This document shows positions 1 to 12,200 of a DNA stretch of 64,000 nucleotides, one piece after another (the stretch's first letter is position 1; each line of letters opens with the position of its first letter). This DNA comes from Callipepla californica brunnescens (taxonomy: Eukaryota > Chordata > Aves > Galliformes > Odontophoridae): the NCBI GenBank assembly GCA_023055505.1, contig JALIRH010000040.1:1183001-1247000 (forward strand), read 5' to 3'. Below the pieces are notes generated by a model. It was not told the DNA's origin. It saw only the letters and a list, made by a program, of their open reading frames with translations, and searched no databases. Made by a program: the position numbers and the translations under genes.

Positions 1-600
1 ATTTTCTCCTTTGGAATGCCCACATTCACTGATTTGTATACCTGGGTATTCTCCTGCGCAATATTCCAAATTTATTTTACAGGGATAACTAAGCTTGATT
101 TTTTTCCTGTTAATACACTAAGCCATTGCTCTAGTTTCTCAGTGTGATCACATAATAACTGGTTTTCACTCTCAAGGGAGTTATTTGAGAGTTGTGCTTG
201 ATTTAATGCATTTACTAGTGGCCACACCACAGTGGAAGCAGCCAGCTGTCACTCCTTTGTGACTGGAATATTTTTATCTAACCCACTAACCCATAGAAAT
301 ATTCTGCCACATGGGATGGAAATTGAAGTACATTCCCACTATCCCACAAGGGACCCCATTTTTCAACTATAGTTGCAAGTTCATAATGGGTGATCCCAGA
401 AATCCTGGGATATGCTCTGGCAGGGTTTTATCCAAAGGCGTTCTCCCCCTTGACCCACTTTAAGATCTTCCGAAGAAACACAGTTTCTTCCTTGAAGTTT
501 TGGCCTGCCTTGCCCAATGTCTTTACATTTTACACTACAAACAAGGAGATGTTACAAAAAGGAAGGATAAAAATAAAAAAGGAGGATGCGTATCCATCCC
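1..600 (-). pseudogene. Degenerate retroelement coding remnant, Gag-like (uncertain)
   Basis: Read on the minus strand, this stretch gives long protein-like segments broken by only a few stops and frame changes. About 480-300 reads as a basic, tryptophan-containing segment. About 300-1 reads as a segment rich in Asn, Gln, Leu and Glu with a coiled-coil look (for example the run SENQLLCDHTEKLEQW), interrupted by two stops. An LTR-like core in the same orientation lies just upstream in the reading direction (about 830-640), so this would be the position of gag. I do not recognise the exact family, and assignment to Gag rests on position and composition only. It continues off the left edge of the window. 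Confidence 0.35.
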
Positions 601-639
601 CAAGAACCTAAGCTTGTAGAGAAAAAACTCCAAGAGAAG

Positions 640-830
640 TGATCTCCAACAAGAGATTTCTCCTCAGTGGCAGTCAGCCCTTAAATGAGCCAGGCTCCAT
701 CCCTTCTGGTTGCACAGGTGAATTGCCTTCACCTGTACACCCAGGGCTGACTGGGTCTTTTCTTCAGGTGGTTAATCAGTGGTTCAGCTGGTGTCTCAGA
801 GTCCCCTTGCAAGGGGTATCAGCCAAGTTA
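640..830 (-). mobile_element. LTR core of an endogenous retrovirus (minus orientation)
   Basis: On the minus strand this contains ACCAGAAGGGATGGAG, then CTCATTTAAGGG (a TATA-like element), then a TCTCTTG-containing segment. The same ordered blocks occur on the plus strand at about 22059-22140, with a roughly 20-bp length difference between the first two blocks. Two dispersed copies in opposite orientation with a promoter-like arrangement fit an LTR U3/R core. Neither LTR end can be fixed by eye. Coding-like sequence follows in the same orientation (1-600), so this may be the 5' LTR of a truncated element. Confidence 0.42.
671..753. repeat. Nested inverted repeats in the LTR core
   Basis: An outer perfect 11-bp inverted repeat (cagtcagccct at 671-681, agggctgactg at 743-753) encloses an inner perfect 9-bp inverted repeat (acaggtgaa at 714-722, ttcacctgt at 728-736) with a 5-nt loop. 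The inner hairpin is off-centre. Both could fold in DNA or RNA. They lie in the promoter region of the putative LTR. Confidence 0.6.
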
Positions 831-840
831 TAATGGTTTA

Positions 841-3800
841 TCAAACTAGGCTCTTGTTTGTATAACCTCTCAGTTCCTTGCACTAAGTCAACATCTAGCC
901 ATCTGGGATGGGGTGAGGGAATAAGTTTTTGTTTAGACAAAATAAAATCATGTAAAAATCAGTTAAATTTATGTTTCTCTTTTAACAGAAGTGTTTAAAA
1001 GGAAAACATACCTTTTGGAGTGGAGCATTTGCTTTTGTTCTTTATAAGTTTGAGTTCATGTTTATTAAATGGCTTGTAGTTATTCAGTCACAGAGGTTTC
1101 CCTTGCTAACATAAAAATAGATGTGACTGAAAAGTTTGTAGCAGGAAAATAAAACTGCCTTTCACCTACTTGGGTGTATTCAGAAAGGAATACAATTCAG
1201 ACATAACTTTCTCAAGAAGACACATGGAGACCAAGAGAATAAATAATGCCACAAACCATAAGTCCACCCAAGGCCAAGTTGCCAAGTGCTGGTGCTTCCT
1301 GACAAGGGAAACTCAAAATACTTGAATAAGAAAGAGAGAACTACTTGGGTAGCAAAGGTGGATTTTGAATAGCAAATATAATTTCATTTTCTGACCTGCC
1401 TCCTCATATATATAAATTAGACATCATTTAATTAAGACCCTTTGACTTTGCTAAACACAGCACACATGCCTTTAAAATGGTAGGATCCTCTTGTCAGTGT
1501 AATTGTTTGTGAAAAGAATGGTGCTGTGTTTTGTGCTGCGCTGTGCTTGATCCCAGTCAAATGCCATAGGGAGTGGGATATCGGTTGGCTTGGAATGACT
1601 GAGTCAGGTCCTGCTTATGCCTTGTGCTATGGGGTGACATATCTGAGAGAAACTTCCTTGGTTTTCTCCTCACTGCTCCATAAGGGAGCATAAAACAAAG
1701 CCCAGCTATTTCACATGTGATTATGCTGATGAGTACAGAGGCAGGAGGAGAAAGTGGGAACAGATGCCAGGATAGAGAACTGACTTCAGCCCTCCAGTGT
1801 CACCATGGCTTTCTGAGAGTCAGGGGTTACTGTGGAGTCCACTGCAGCACAACTGACAGAACTCTTCCACTGAAAAAGCATCTATAGTTGTCTGCAAATA
1901 GCATCTTTACATGCCTGTTGATGTCATCCAGTTACACAACAAAAGTTTTCCCTAGAAATCACTCTGCCATTAGTCATGAGTAATTTTGAACAATAAATCC
2001 TGTTGGTGACAGAGTCCTAACATTTTGTTTTGCTATCATGCATGTGGGTATATTTACTAACTTCAGAATTCAGTACATCATAATCAGTTTCTGGGTCATT
2101 AAAGAGACTTGGCAAACTTTTACTGTACTTCATAATGTGGGTTTTTTTTTGGAGGTTTGTTGTTGTTGTTTCAGGTCAAACCAGAGAGAGAGCCTTCTAT
2201 TTGTGTGTTTTCAAATAAGATTCATTTCTTCTGTTTTTAGAAGTTATCTTTGTTTTTCCGACCCACAGGGAAGAGCTGGTGAAACTCTCTAATCATAAAA
2301 CAAGAGGAAACCAATTATAGAAAAGAAACGTTCAAAGACACCATATGCCATTCATTTCATTTTCATTCAAATTTTACAAATTTTCAATTCAAATTTCAAA
2401 TGTATTTTAAGAAATATATCTATCTAATTTTGACCCACTAATAAAAGTTTACTTGGTAAGGGTTAACTTTCTCCTATGCACAAGGATCTAATTCATTTAA
2501 ATCCCTGTTGAGCTTTTAGCTCATAAATGAAGTGTTATACAGTATTGCTGGAGCTCTTGGCATTGGGTGGCTTTTTCCCATCATAATGTTGACTTATGAG
2601 ACACATGCAAAATCTGTACTCCTAGCTGTATCTGTGACTGTGAAACAGAATGCAGCACCTCTTCAGTTAGCCTCTTGCAAGAGGTCATGCCTGGAGGGAC
2701 TAAACTTGCCCATGGGGAGGATGTGCACTTTGCTGGGTAGAAGTCCTACTCCAGGGAACTCTGTGCTTTCTGAACTTCAAGATGAGTCTGTGCATTTTGC
2801 AAAAATTCCTAAAAAGCTTAAACAAATGTGAGTCTGTGTGTGTGTGTGCCCTCTTGGTGGTGTCTTTGGTGTCTGCATATTGCTATGTGAAGCTACGAGG
2901 ATATTACACAGTGAAGTATTTTAGAGTGGTGATCTGATGATCATGGAGATGCACAGCTAATACTGAGCCCAGACCTGTTTCTAACATGCAGTGCTGTGAC
3001 TGAATATGCAAAGTTGTTGTTTGCACATGAGACATTGACTCCTACCCCTATGTATGTCAAAATAATAGAAATGCAATCAACTATATAAAGACAGATGTAT
3101 GTGTGGGCTTCATGTTATGAACATTTATACTTAAATGTATTATTAATGAGCTTCATCCTATTGACAAGAAGAAAGGTGACAGTTCTACTTCATGTACAAA
3201 TGCTGGGCTGGTTTTCATTTACCAGTTTTTCTTTGTACTCCTCTGGCAACGAAAAGCAGTCTTTGTATAGGGAGAAATATAATTAGTGCATCAAATTATT
3301 ATTTTTTCACATGTAAATACTGGTCAAAACTTTGTTTTTGGATGTTTTGTTTTCAGTAATAACTTGGAAGAATATGAATCACCAGAGTCCAAGGAGTGAG
3401 GCTGTTATTCTGACCTGGAATATTTTACTGTAGGACTCACAAACCACTTTAGTGGTGTGAAAATCTTATTATACCTCTCAGACTGTTATATTGTGTTGTA
3501 CTGCATTGCATTGCACTTTGCTGCATTGTGGAAGGCTGCAGTGTAACAAATGCCTGCATCTTCCTGATTTCTCCTTACATTGGACCATCTAAAAAGTCCT
3601 TGAAAATTTGGAATCCTTTATTTTTCAGACTACTTTGGAATCACAAGTCATTTGTCTCCTTGGTAAAATCATATTCTTCCCCCCCTTGTTGATAAATTAT
3701 CAATGTTTGACATGAAAGAACATTTTAACTCTAACCTGGCACTTTAGTATTAGGCTAGGAGAAAGAAAAGGAGTGATGCACTGGAGGCAGAGCAAAACTA

Positions 3801-3982
3801 CAGAAGATATGATGATTTGACTTTAGACATTATTTATATTGAATGACAATACTTACATATTTCAACTGCAGACTGAAATGAAAGAAAATATTAGTTAACG
3901 TAAGCAGGCAATTGTTCATAAACTTATGTGAGAACTATTTATGCTTTTAGTTCAAGCTCTACAATCTTCTGAAACTGTTTTC
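841..3982. other. No gene recognised; AT-rich intergenic or intronic DNA
   Basis: Only short chance open frames occur here, none resembling a known family and none with a convincing splice context. A short TG run lies near 2833-2847 and a TTG/TGT-rich patch near 2150-2175. No repeat end was identified. Confidence 0.6.
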
Positions 3983-4560
3983 TGTCAAGGTTTTATGATT
4001 TTTGTTATGGGTATTCCACATCATAACATCGTATAGTGCATTGGGAATTAAAGAGTTAATGCTCCAGCTCCATGGATCACTGATAGTTACAGGTATACCT
4101 GTCTCAGCAGAGAAGAATTACATACCCCAGGAGACTTTGCATTGCTTTTTATTTTTACATTTTCCTCACAGAAGGAATGATGAAAACTGTTTGCATGTCA
4201 TAAGAGGCTCTCTTTCCTTTGGGGATTGACCCAGCAGCAGGTGCTCACTAGCCATCTTGCCTTCAGTGTTTAGTGTAAGGTCTTCAGTTTTATCAATCTC
4301 TCTCTCTCTTTCTCTCATTTACTTTGATTTATTAGCTTCAGTTCCAGTTATATTGTATCATATTGTGTTATTTCACATTCCAATATCTTATTTACTAAAT
4401 TAGCTTTTTTCCTCAGATTGTTGCCGCTGTTTTGCTTTTAGGCCCAATTCCCTTTTCCTTTTTCCCTTTCTCCCTTCTCCTTTCCTGGGGTGTGGGTCAG
4501 TGGGTCCCCCACCCTAATCATCAAGGAACCAGGCCAAACCAACCCCATAAACCATTGACA
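3983..4560 (+). mobile_element. LTR of the ERV-L-like family (plus orientation), apparently solo
   Basis: Begins TGTCAAGG and ends ATTGACA (TG...CA, with TGTCA/TGACA inverted ends). It matches block by block the LTRs at 30385-30951 (same orientation) and at 35684-36227, 43363-43918 and 60487-61026 (opposite orientation). Shared blocks include the segment around tattccacatcataacat near the start, a CTCTCTC-rich middle, tttactaaattagc, a TTGCCGCTGTTTTG-like block and a C-rich block before the end. No internal retroviral sequence adjoins it. The flanking pentamers (ttttc before, ctttt after) are not a clean target duplication, so the insertion boundary has mutated or been rearranged. Confidence 0.8.
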
Positions 4561-4933
4561 CTTTTATACTTATACTCACATTAACTGGAGCCTCACATAC
4601 ATCCAGATCCATCTGAGTCCTTCAATGTTCAGCATCTCTGCTCTTGGCTTGTAAGCTCCTAGCTCTGGTAATGGAATAAAGAAAAACGTCTTGGTGACTA
4701 AGTTCCTTACCCAGTGAACAGGCAGAAATCAGCATACGAAAATGAGGTAAGCTATTGCAAAATCATGTCCATGAGAGCAAGTAATGAAACATTGCTAAGA
4801 ACTACAAAGAAGTATAAGTACAAAATAAGTAGTAGATGGAAAAGAGAGTTACTCTGTGTCCTGCTCCAATATAAAAGAGAGAGACATGGTTCTTTGATTA
4901 TGTGTATACCCGATGGTGAGATTAAGACAGAAC

Positions 4934-5522
4934 TGTCAAATGTTAGCCCAACCAGTTTATTACAAATACTAGTTGCTTAGGGATATGGAGAAGGGAAGAT
5001 GAGAGATAGAAAAGAGATAAAAAGCAAAGAGTCTTGGTAGAAAGCAAGAGAGGTATAATCACCACCATGGATCCTGCAAAGTTCGTAGTAGGTCTGTTGA
5101 TCTCAGGAACTCTCTGGTCAATGCGGGGGATGGGAGAAAGCCAGGAAGCTTCACAGCAAGCAGGCCAAGGGGTTCTTCCAAAGAGGTTTTCCCCTCAGGG
5201 AATTCTCTGTCAAAGGTTTTTTTCTCTTTGGGAGTTCTCCGTCAAAGATTTTTTCTTTGGGAGTTCTTCTCCGAAAATCCTTGGTTTAGCGAAGGCCTTT
5301 TATCCCCCATTTCTCAGTTTTTTTCTTTTCTCTCTGTTAGTGGGAGAAAATACCTGGCCCAACAGATAAGCCAGCATGGAGTGGTACCTTCTTTGCCATG
5401 TACAAGCATTATTATCTTCTGCAGTGATCAGCTTCTCCAAGCCAAACCCTGAAAAAAACAGGCTTGTCCCTGCTTCTGCTTATCTTTACAACAATAAGCA
5501 GAGGTACTGAGGCACCATGACA
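4934..5522 (-). mobile_element. LTR of a second ERV family (minus orientation)
   Basis: On the minus strand the element starts TGTCATGGTGCC and ends CATTTGACA, giving TGTCA/TGACA ends. In sense orientation it carries a TATA box (GGATAAAAGGCC, plus-strand 5293-5306) and a polyadenylation signal (AATAAA in GTAATAAACTGG, near 4957) about 25 nt before the end. That is the expected LTR order. Just outside the sense 5' end is AGGGGG (5523-5528), like a polypurine tract, so this may be a 3' LTR with a little internal sequence. The flanking bases do not match, so no target duplication is visible. The internal ~30-bp tandem repeat distinguishes it from the neighbouring LTR at 3983-4560. Confidence 0.72.
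5168..5283. repeat. ~30-bp tandem repeat inside the 4.9-5.5 kb LTR
   Basis: Three to four imperfect units of about 30 bp, each with a version of GGGAGTTCTCCGTCAAAG followed by a T-rich run. The last two full units are the most alike. They lie just downstream (in sense) of the TATA box, within the transcribed part of the LTR. Tandem repeats in LTRs are often enhancers, but this position is downstream of the TATA box, so their role is open. Confidence 0.7.
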
Positions 5523-5528
5523 CCCCCT

Positions 5529-8457
5529 AAATAATTTGCATTTGTCAGCTAGTCTTATCAACAGAAAGGCCTCACAAAGCAAGCTTTGAGATGAAAGGAA
5601 AACAGTTTCTGTCCTTCACACTCTGTAGGCATATACAGAAGACTTAAATTTTGGAACTGCTTTGTTGGGAAGTAGCCAAATTACTGTCACCAAGATCTCT
5701 CAAGGGGAGATTAGACACAGAATCTATGAAGGACACGCTCAGCACACTGGAGCTTGATTCAGAATGAAGCAGCACATACATGATGGGATAAAATCATTGA
5801 AGTTCAGTGCAGTACAGTAATGTTTCATGGCTAGGAGATAATGCCTGTAATATCTTCTATTGAAGGTAGGTAAAGATTAATCTGGGTAGTCCAGTACTGT
5901 AAGCTCAGTATGAAAGGATTTGAAATGAAATGAGAGCAGATATAGAAAGACAAGTAGAATATGGGAAAAACAAAAGAAAAAGGAAAAGCAACAGGAGTTT
6001 ACAAAAGGTGTATTGTCAGAGAACTTTGGACAAGATTATTACTTCTCAAAAGAACTGAAATATAGAGATTGAATCTGGCAGGACTTCAGTGCCACTGAGC
6101 TGTGTGGCAGACTGAAATAACTTGAGGGAGATATGTATTTCTAGACAAACTATCAAGTGGTAAGGAAAAAGTTAAAGAGTCAATAGATCTACTGCCTGGA
6201 AGGACAAGGGTTGAACTGCAGAAAGACTTGTGGCATTCCTCCTGCACCATCTGGAAAATAATTCTTTTTTTTCCCTCACTTAATCATCCCATGGATAATT
6301 TTGTCATCTGAAGTTGGAGCATGCTAAAAGCACAGGCTGGTGAAACAAGCTGGGAGGCACTGTCTGCAGAGGGAAGGACTGAAATATCATCTTTAGGAAA
6401 TACAGTGGGGGAATCAGGCAGCTCTAGCAGATGGAAGGGCAGAAATTGAACTAAATATAGCAACAAAAGGGCATGGTGAAGGAAGGAGATAAGTCTTTTT
6501 GATAAGACACCTTAGTATAACCTCCTGAGTAAAGGTTTCAGATTTAAAAATATATATTTTTAGTAAGCAGAAAAGTAAACCAAGAGCAGCATTTCTAAAC
6601 CTTAAGAATCTACTGATTTCTGGGGGGGGTTTAATAACTGTTTTCAATTTTTTTCCCCTTAATGACCGATCATTCTGAACTGGCTTGCACTCAGTGAAAT
6701 CCCACTGATTTGGCTCGCTATAGAAGAACATTCACATTAGCTATTCTAACCTTTTCCTCTCCATGAATTTCAGTTCTCTGTAATATCCATGAGGCATCTG
6801 TGCATCGAGCAGTGTCAAGATTATCATGGTAAAGTAGTGTCATTCTTCACACTGCTCCGCTCCTGTTTACCAAATAGATCTTGCACCCCTGTTTCAAAGG
6901 GACAGCAAGAACGCTGACACCACGGTTCATCCCAAGAGGAGAGCAAATGCCACGCAGCACTCGTTCAGCATTGATGTATTTCTCACATGGTTATACAGTC
7001 TTGTATATGTTAATATTTTTCATGGTATGTCAACCAGGTTATAGCACATATAGACTGTATGTCACATAGAGCTGATCTAGAGGTGCCCCGGGGAACATGT
7101 TTTGAGGGACACCTGCTTTTTGTGCTGTGAAATTCAAACACGCAGAGGGCAATGCAGAAAGTGGATGGTTAATGCATAGGAACACTGTTGAATCATGAAC
7201 AGGGTTTACTTTGTCTGTAACGGCAGTGTTACTTAAACCAACCTTTTCTATTTGGGGGGAGATAAAAAAGTAGACAGATACGGATTTTTCAAAAATATTT
7301 ATGAATTTTGGAAAAAATTGGATCAGTATTTTGGGAATGTTTTGGCAAGAATACTTTGGCTGCTCTACCGCTTGCTAAAAAGATGGATTTTTTTTTTAAT
7401 AATTTCCAGATCTTCAAAGGGGAGAGTGGAAAAAGTAGTGAAAACATTTAAATATAATAAAAATTTACAGCAATCCAACCAATGTCCATACTTGCTGGGT
7501 CTGTGTTGTATTCTTAATATTTTTATTAACCGTAAAGAGAAAGGTGGTAAAATATGATATTTATTCTCAGCCCTAGCAAAGGATGTTTTTAGAAGGTACT
7601 CATAGTCTATTCCTTTGGAATTATATTTGAATTAGTTTCTGTAACTCCGCTCTAGCTTGGCATTTTAAGGAAGATGGGAAATATTGAGAGCTACTTTGAA
7701 GTCACCACCACCACAAGTGAGCATAGTGCTGAGAAATGCATTTTTGGAAGTGCTGCAATTGCCTGAAGCTTCAGAGGGGGGTTTATGTTTGGGTGTCCAG
7801 AACATAAGAACAGGGAGGTAAGAGGAGTCTTTTTTTTTTTTTTTTTCCATAATCACCCATGAATTGTTTAACAAAAGCCTTTTAACTTAAGTCACTCTAA
7901 TTGAACTCATGATTCTTCGTGATTAATATGTCAGAGATTAAATTATGTTTCAGAGGCCAATTTATTCTGGCACTGGGAGAATATGCTCATGTTTCAAAAA
8001 AAAATGCATTTAGGTGCTTAACATCAGGCATCTGACTTCGAAAAGATATAATTTACTTTTAATCTGTCTTGCTTTAGTTTTTTGTTCATGTGAGATCCCA
8101 AGATGCAAACAGATTATCTTGATGTGTTCCTTTGCCTTTATTAAGGAAAAATTATTGCTGGCTTCTACTCAGTGGAGATTTGGATGAAGCAAGTCCTCAG
8201 AATAGAATGATTAAGCCTTTGTCAAATCCTTTTTTGCTTCTTCATGACATCCAGAGTTCTTCTAAGTCACTCAAATGTACCTCCAGCACCAGGAATTAAT
8301 CATCTGCTGATGGAGAGAGTATGAAATTCCATTGCTGGTTGCATCTTTCTGCGAGATGATGGTGAAACTGGGAATTCAGTTTCAAAATTTTCATATTTGC
8401 AGTCGCTGCCAGGAAAATGATTAACTCTTATGCAATAACAGCCTAGACTCCTTTCAC
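5529..8457. other. No gene recognised
   Basis: AT-rich sequence with only short unsupported open frames. A run of about 17 T at 7830-7846 is the main simple sequence. The first ~250 bases could be residual 3' internal sequence of the retroelement whose LTR ends at 5522, but no protein similarity is visible. Confidence 0.55.
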
Positions 8458-9243
8458 TGTAGTGCCGCGGATTCAGGGTCCAAGTAGATTGCTCTCAGGC
8501 GGGGAAGCACGACAGGACTCAATATGAATGATCAAGCTTCAGTTTATTACCCGGACAGCCTTATTCTTACAGTGTTTAAGACAGGGGCGTATAGAAAATA
8601 CCTAACAACCATTGGTAGAGAGCCTCGAGAAAAACAACTTTAAAGCAACTCCCAACAATTCACAGCAGTGAGAAACACATTCTGGAGGAGGCGACTTTTG
8701 ATATCATCCTAATCCTAAGAAACCAGGCAGGAATGCATTGGTGGCGGATGTGAAAGGCATCGCTAGCGCTGGCAGGGCATCCCCTCCTTCAAAGTGCACT
8801 TTTCCTCTCCCACTCACCACAGACCATCTCCTGCTTTTACTTTTCTCGAGGTTCACACAGTGTAGTTTCCTTTGAGCACCGTATCAGCATGGCCAGTGCA
8901 TAACACAGAGCCCAAAGGGAACACCTGCTAGCTAAACGGAATAGACTACCAAGGACAGCTTACTCTAAAAAATTCCTATAGTTACAATTATCAGCAGTCC
9001 TGTAAGGCCTTCTTTGCTGAAGGCAGGCTGAACAACATAATCACAGAAGTTTCCCATAGACGTCTTGGCAGCTTGGGTTGCTCAGCTGAAGCAGTTCATG
9101 TCCACCTTGAGTTGTTTGTCACTTGGCCTAGGAACATCGTGATCTCCTATCAACATCTAATACTTTTCCATGAGTTTATAGTCTGTGCTGCTGTGCAAAC
9201 TATGCTCGTACATATTGCCATGACATCCCTGCTCCTGCAGCCA
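8458..9243 (-). mobile_element. Solo LTR, minus orientation, with 5-bp target duplication
   Basis: On the minus strand it starts TGGCTGCAGG and ends GGCACTACA. A polyadenylation signal (AATAAACTGAAGC, plus-strand 8536-8548) lies about 85 nt before the sense 3' end, as expected for R-U5. The insertion is flanked by TTCAC on both sides (8453-8457 and 9244-9248), the 5-bp duplication typical of many endogenous retroviruses. There is no internal sequence, so it is a solo LTR left by recombination between two LTRs. It retains several CpG-containing stretches (CCGCGG, GCTAGCGCTGG), suggesting less CpG decay than its surroundings. The family was not identified by name. Confidence 0.78.
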
Positions 9244-9248
9244 TTCAC

Positions 9249-12200
9249 CAACACTGTAGGAACAACACTGTAATTATCATGACACTATAATTCTCAGCTC
9301 CATACATCCTGGGTTCTGGATGCAGTCTGTTTGGATGGGCTTCTTTCTTCCCATAGAAACTTCAAAAGCAGACTTCAGGTTGTACTCTTAGAAATGTTTC
9401 ACCATGGCACTAGACCAGGTGGATGGACACGTGTGCACTTCAGTACAGCTATAGCTACACTAGCCAGCCTGGTAGAATAGGCAACCCTGTGAGCAGTGAA
9501 ACCAAACCAACCAGTGGATAAATGGCCCCAACCTTGCTCATGTGCTCACCCAGTTTCTCATGGTGATCTCGCTGCAAATGCTGAGTGCTTCTGTCACATG
9601 TTCCTCTACCTTTTAGAACAATTTATAAACACATTGTTTGCATCCTAATGCAGAAATATGCAGCATGTGATTGATAAGGTGAATTTTTCCAATTTAATTC
9701 TTATTTCCTGGTTCTTAGAGAAGGAGTCTGTGTTGCAGTTGTGACCAAGAAGTTGCACGGATTACACATATTTTTTCCCATGGATCATAAAACATTGTTG
9801 CTGACCTCTCATTCCAGAAGTAGGTGAATTCAACTAGAAGATGGAATGCTGCAGCTTTATCAGCTTCAGGGCCCCTCTCCGTTGCTCTCTGTATCACTGG
9901 ACTTAGCTTTTTCTTCATCTTTTCTATGGAAGGATAAAAATAACAACCATATGAATTGTTGTAAAGCTTTAATAGCTTAAAAGTACCTTGAAATGATCAG
10001 GTAGATGATAGCAAACTGGCAGTTCCCCACTGATGTAAGATGGCCAGCCACTGAGTTGTCTCATCTACCTTTTTGTTAGTAACTAATGCATGTTAGTGTG
10101 GAGAAATGGGTGGTTCATGCAAAAAACCCAAACACTGACAATGGGAAGAAAGAATCTTTACATGACACAGGAACAGAATGACTCAGAAATTATTTCTTGG
10201 AAAGGAACATTTTACAGCAAAAGTAGATAAATATAAAGAGAGGTCTCAGTTACAAAATAATCCCCAAATTAATGTCATACCAAATTGTGTTCTTTCAGAC
10301 CTCTGAGGCAAAATGCTCCAAAATTATTCACACAGAATTATGTTCTTTTAAGAAATCAAAGCAATCTAAATCAAAATTACTTGTTCCCACTGGAGGCTTA
10401 CCTCCATAGGCTCTCACCTCTCTCACTGACCTGGAGGTTACTACACAGATTATAGTGAGGACAGGAATGAAACTTGATCTCTTCTTTGTCTTCAAACTTA
10501 CAAAACTGTGCTACCCAAAGGATTCAGTACTTTGTAATTTATGACTTCTTTATTATGAAGAAATATTAAATATCTTAATTTAGTGTTAGATAGCAACAGC
10601 CAAACTTGGATAACATGATAGCAATGTGCTTGTTCTTTATACCCTAGAAGAGCAATACCTATCTCTAACCTCCTATCTCCTATAGTGTTATCATCTCTTC
10701 AACACTAACCCTTAATTGTACAAAGACAAGTTTTTCCATTTGTCTGGGTAACTGTACCATCTGAGGGTTATTACTCTGCTTTGTAGCCTACAGATTCTAT
10801 TGAATTATTTCCTATGTTAATAAAATCTTTTAGATTTGTTTATATAAAAAAATCTACAACCAAGCCCTGATTTAGACTAACCTTTCTGTGCTTCTCTTCT
10901 CCTGTGCGCTTCCATTAACACCATGAAAAATTCTTCTTCTGGTTAAAAGGGAGTAAGTGATAAAATGCTGAAGTGCTGAAGTGTTTTTGGGGTGTGGGTG
11001 ATAGCACCAAGTTGCACAATATTTTTAACAAATAATACTAAAACATGAGGCAAAGTTATTAACACCCTCCCCCTAAAATCCAACAACAAAAAAATCATAA
11101 ATAATTTAAACTGAAGCTTTGTTTAAGCCAAAAGCAAGACACCAAGGCAAGAATCAAACAGGTCTGTGTTCTGTTCTGCTGTTTGCATGGAAATCATGTT
11201 CCACCCAGAGTCAACAGCTTAGCCAAGAAAAAAACTTCTTGGATAGATAGAAATAGGAGACAGAGAGTGAAGCTGTACTTCAGAAGTACTGCATCTGACT
11301 GAATGTGGGCACTCAAAGTTTCTTGATTACTTGAAGGTGCAAAATTACTGTTATCCTTGCTTTATCAGTTTTAATTATTAAGGCAAAGCTCACTCATAAA
11401 AAGATTTGCTGCTCTGCCCTGTCACATCCTTTTCATTCCTTTTCAATTTACATTTGGTTACTAGAGCAAGCATGATTCTCTTTAGAAGCTTGGGATGAAC
11501 ACAAAAATTCACCAGGACAGTATCATACTACCAAATTACAACTTTGCTCTTTCAGGAGCGGAGAGGATTTTTGCTCATTTGATTCTCAAAAGGAGGAGGC
11601 AAAAAATCACCCCATGGAGCAGTGACTGGTAGTATGGAAATCCAGCCCATCATCTCTGCAGCTTATGTAGTCTCTGTCAGCTCCTTCATCCCCTGGATGT
11701 ATGTTTCAGTGTGCATGGTTGGTGTCACTTTCTACATCCCTTAAGAATGGAAATGAGGCAATTCCTAATCTGTGAGTATGTGGGCTCTGGGTAGTCTCTA
11801 TGTCCGCACAAAACCTTACAAAAATAAATTTGAGCCTTCACAATTGATTCTTCCACAAATGCAAACACTGCCAGTCAGCTTTACTTTGATTACTGTGTAT
11901 AGAGTCTTTTGCTTTGCGAGAGTATAAATGCTTGTCATGCCAATATGGTAAAACATACTACTTTCTAGGGGATGTAAAAAAAACTCAGGGATTGAAAAAG
12001 GCAGAAGGTTAAAAGTACCATGAAAATGAAAGGATGAAAGCAAATGTGTATTGCAAAATCATGTTTTGTTTAATTGAGGAAAAAATGTTTGTGAACCAGA
12101 AGGTGCTGCAGTAGAACTAGAGGATTAGGTTTTAAGAATAGACATTTTTACAACCTTTCAGTGTGAATCTTTGTCCCATTGGAGAAGCAGTTGATACATC

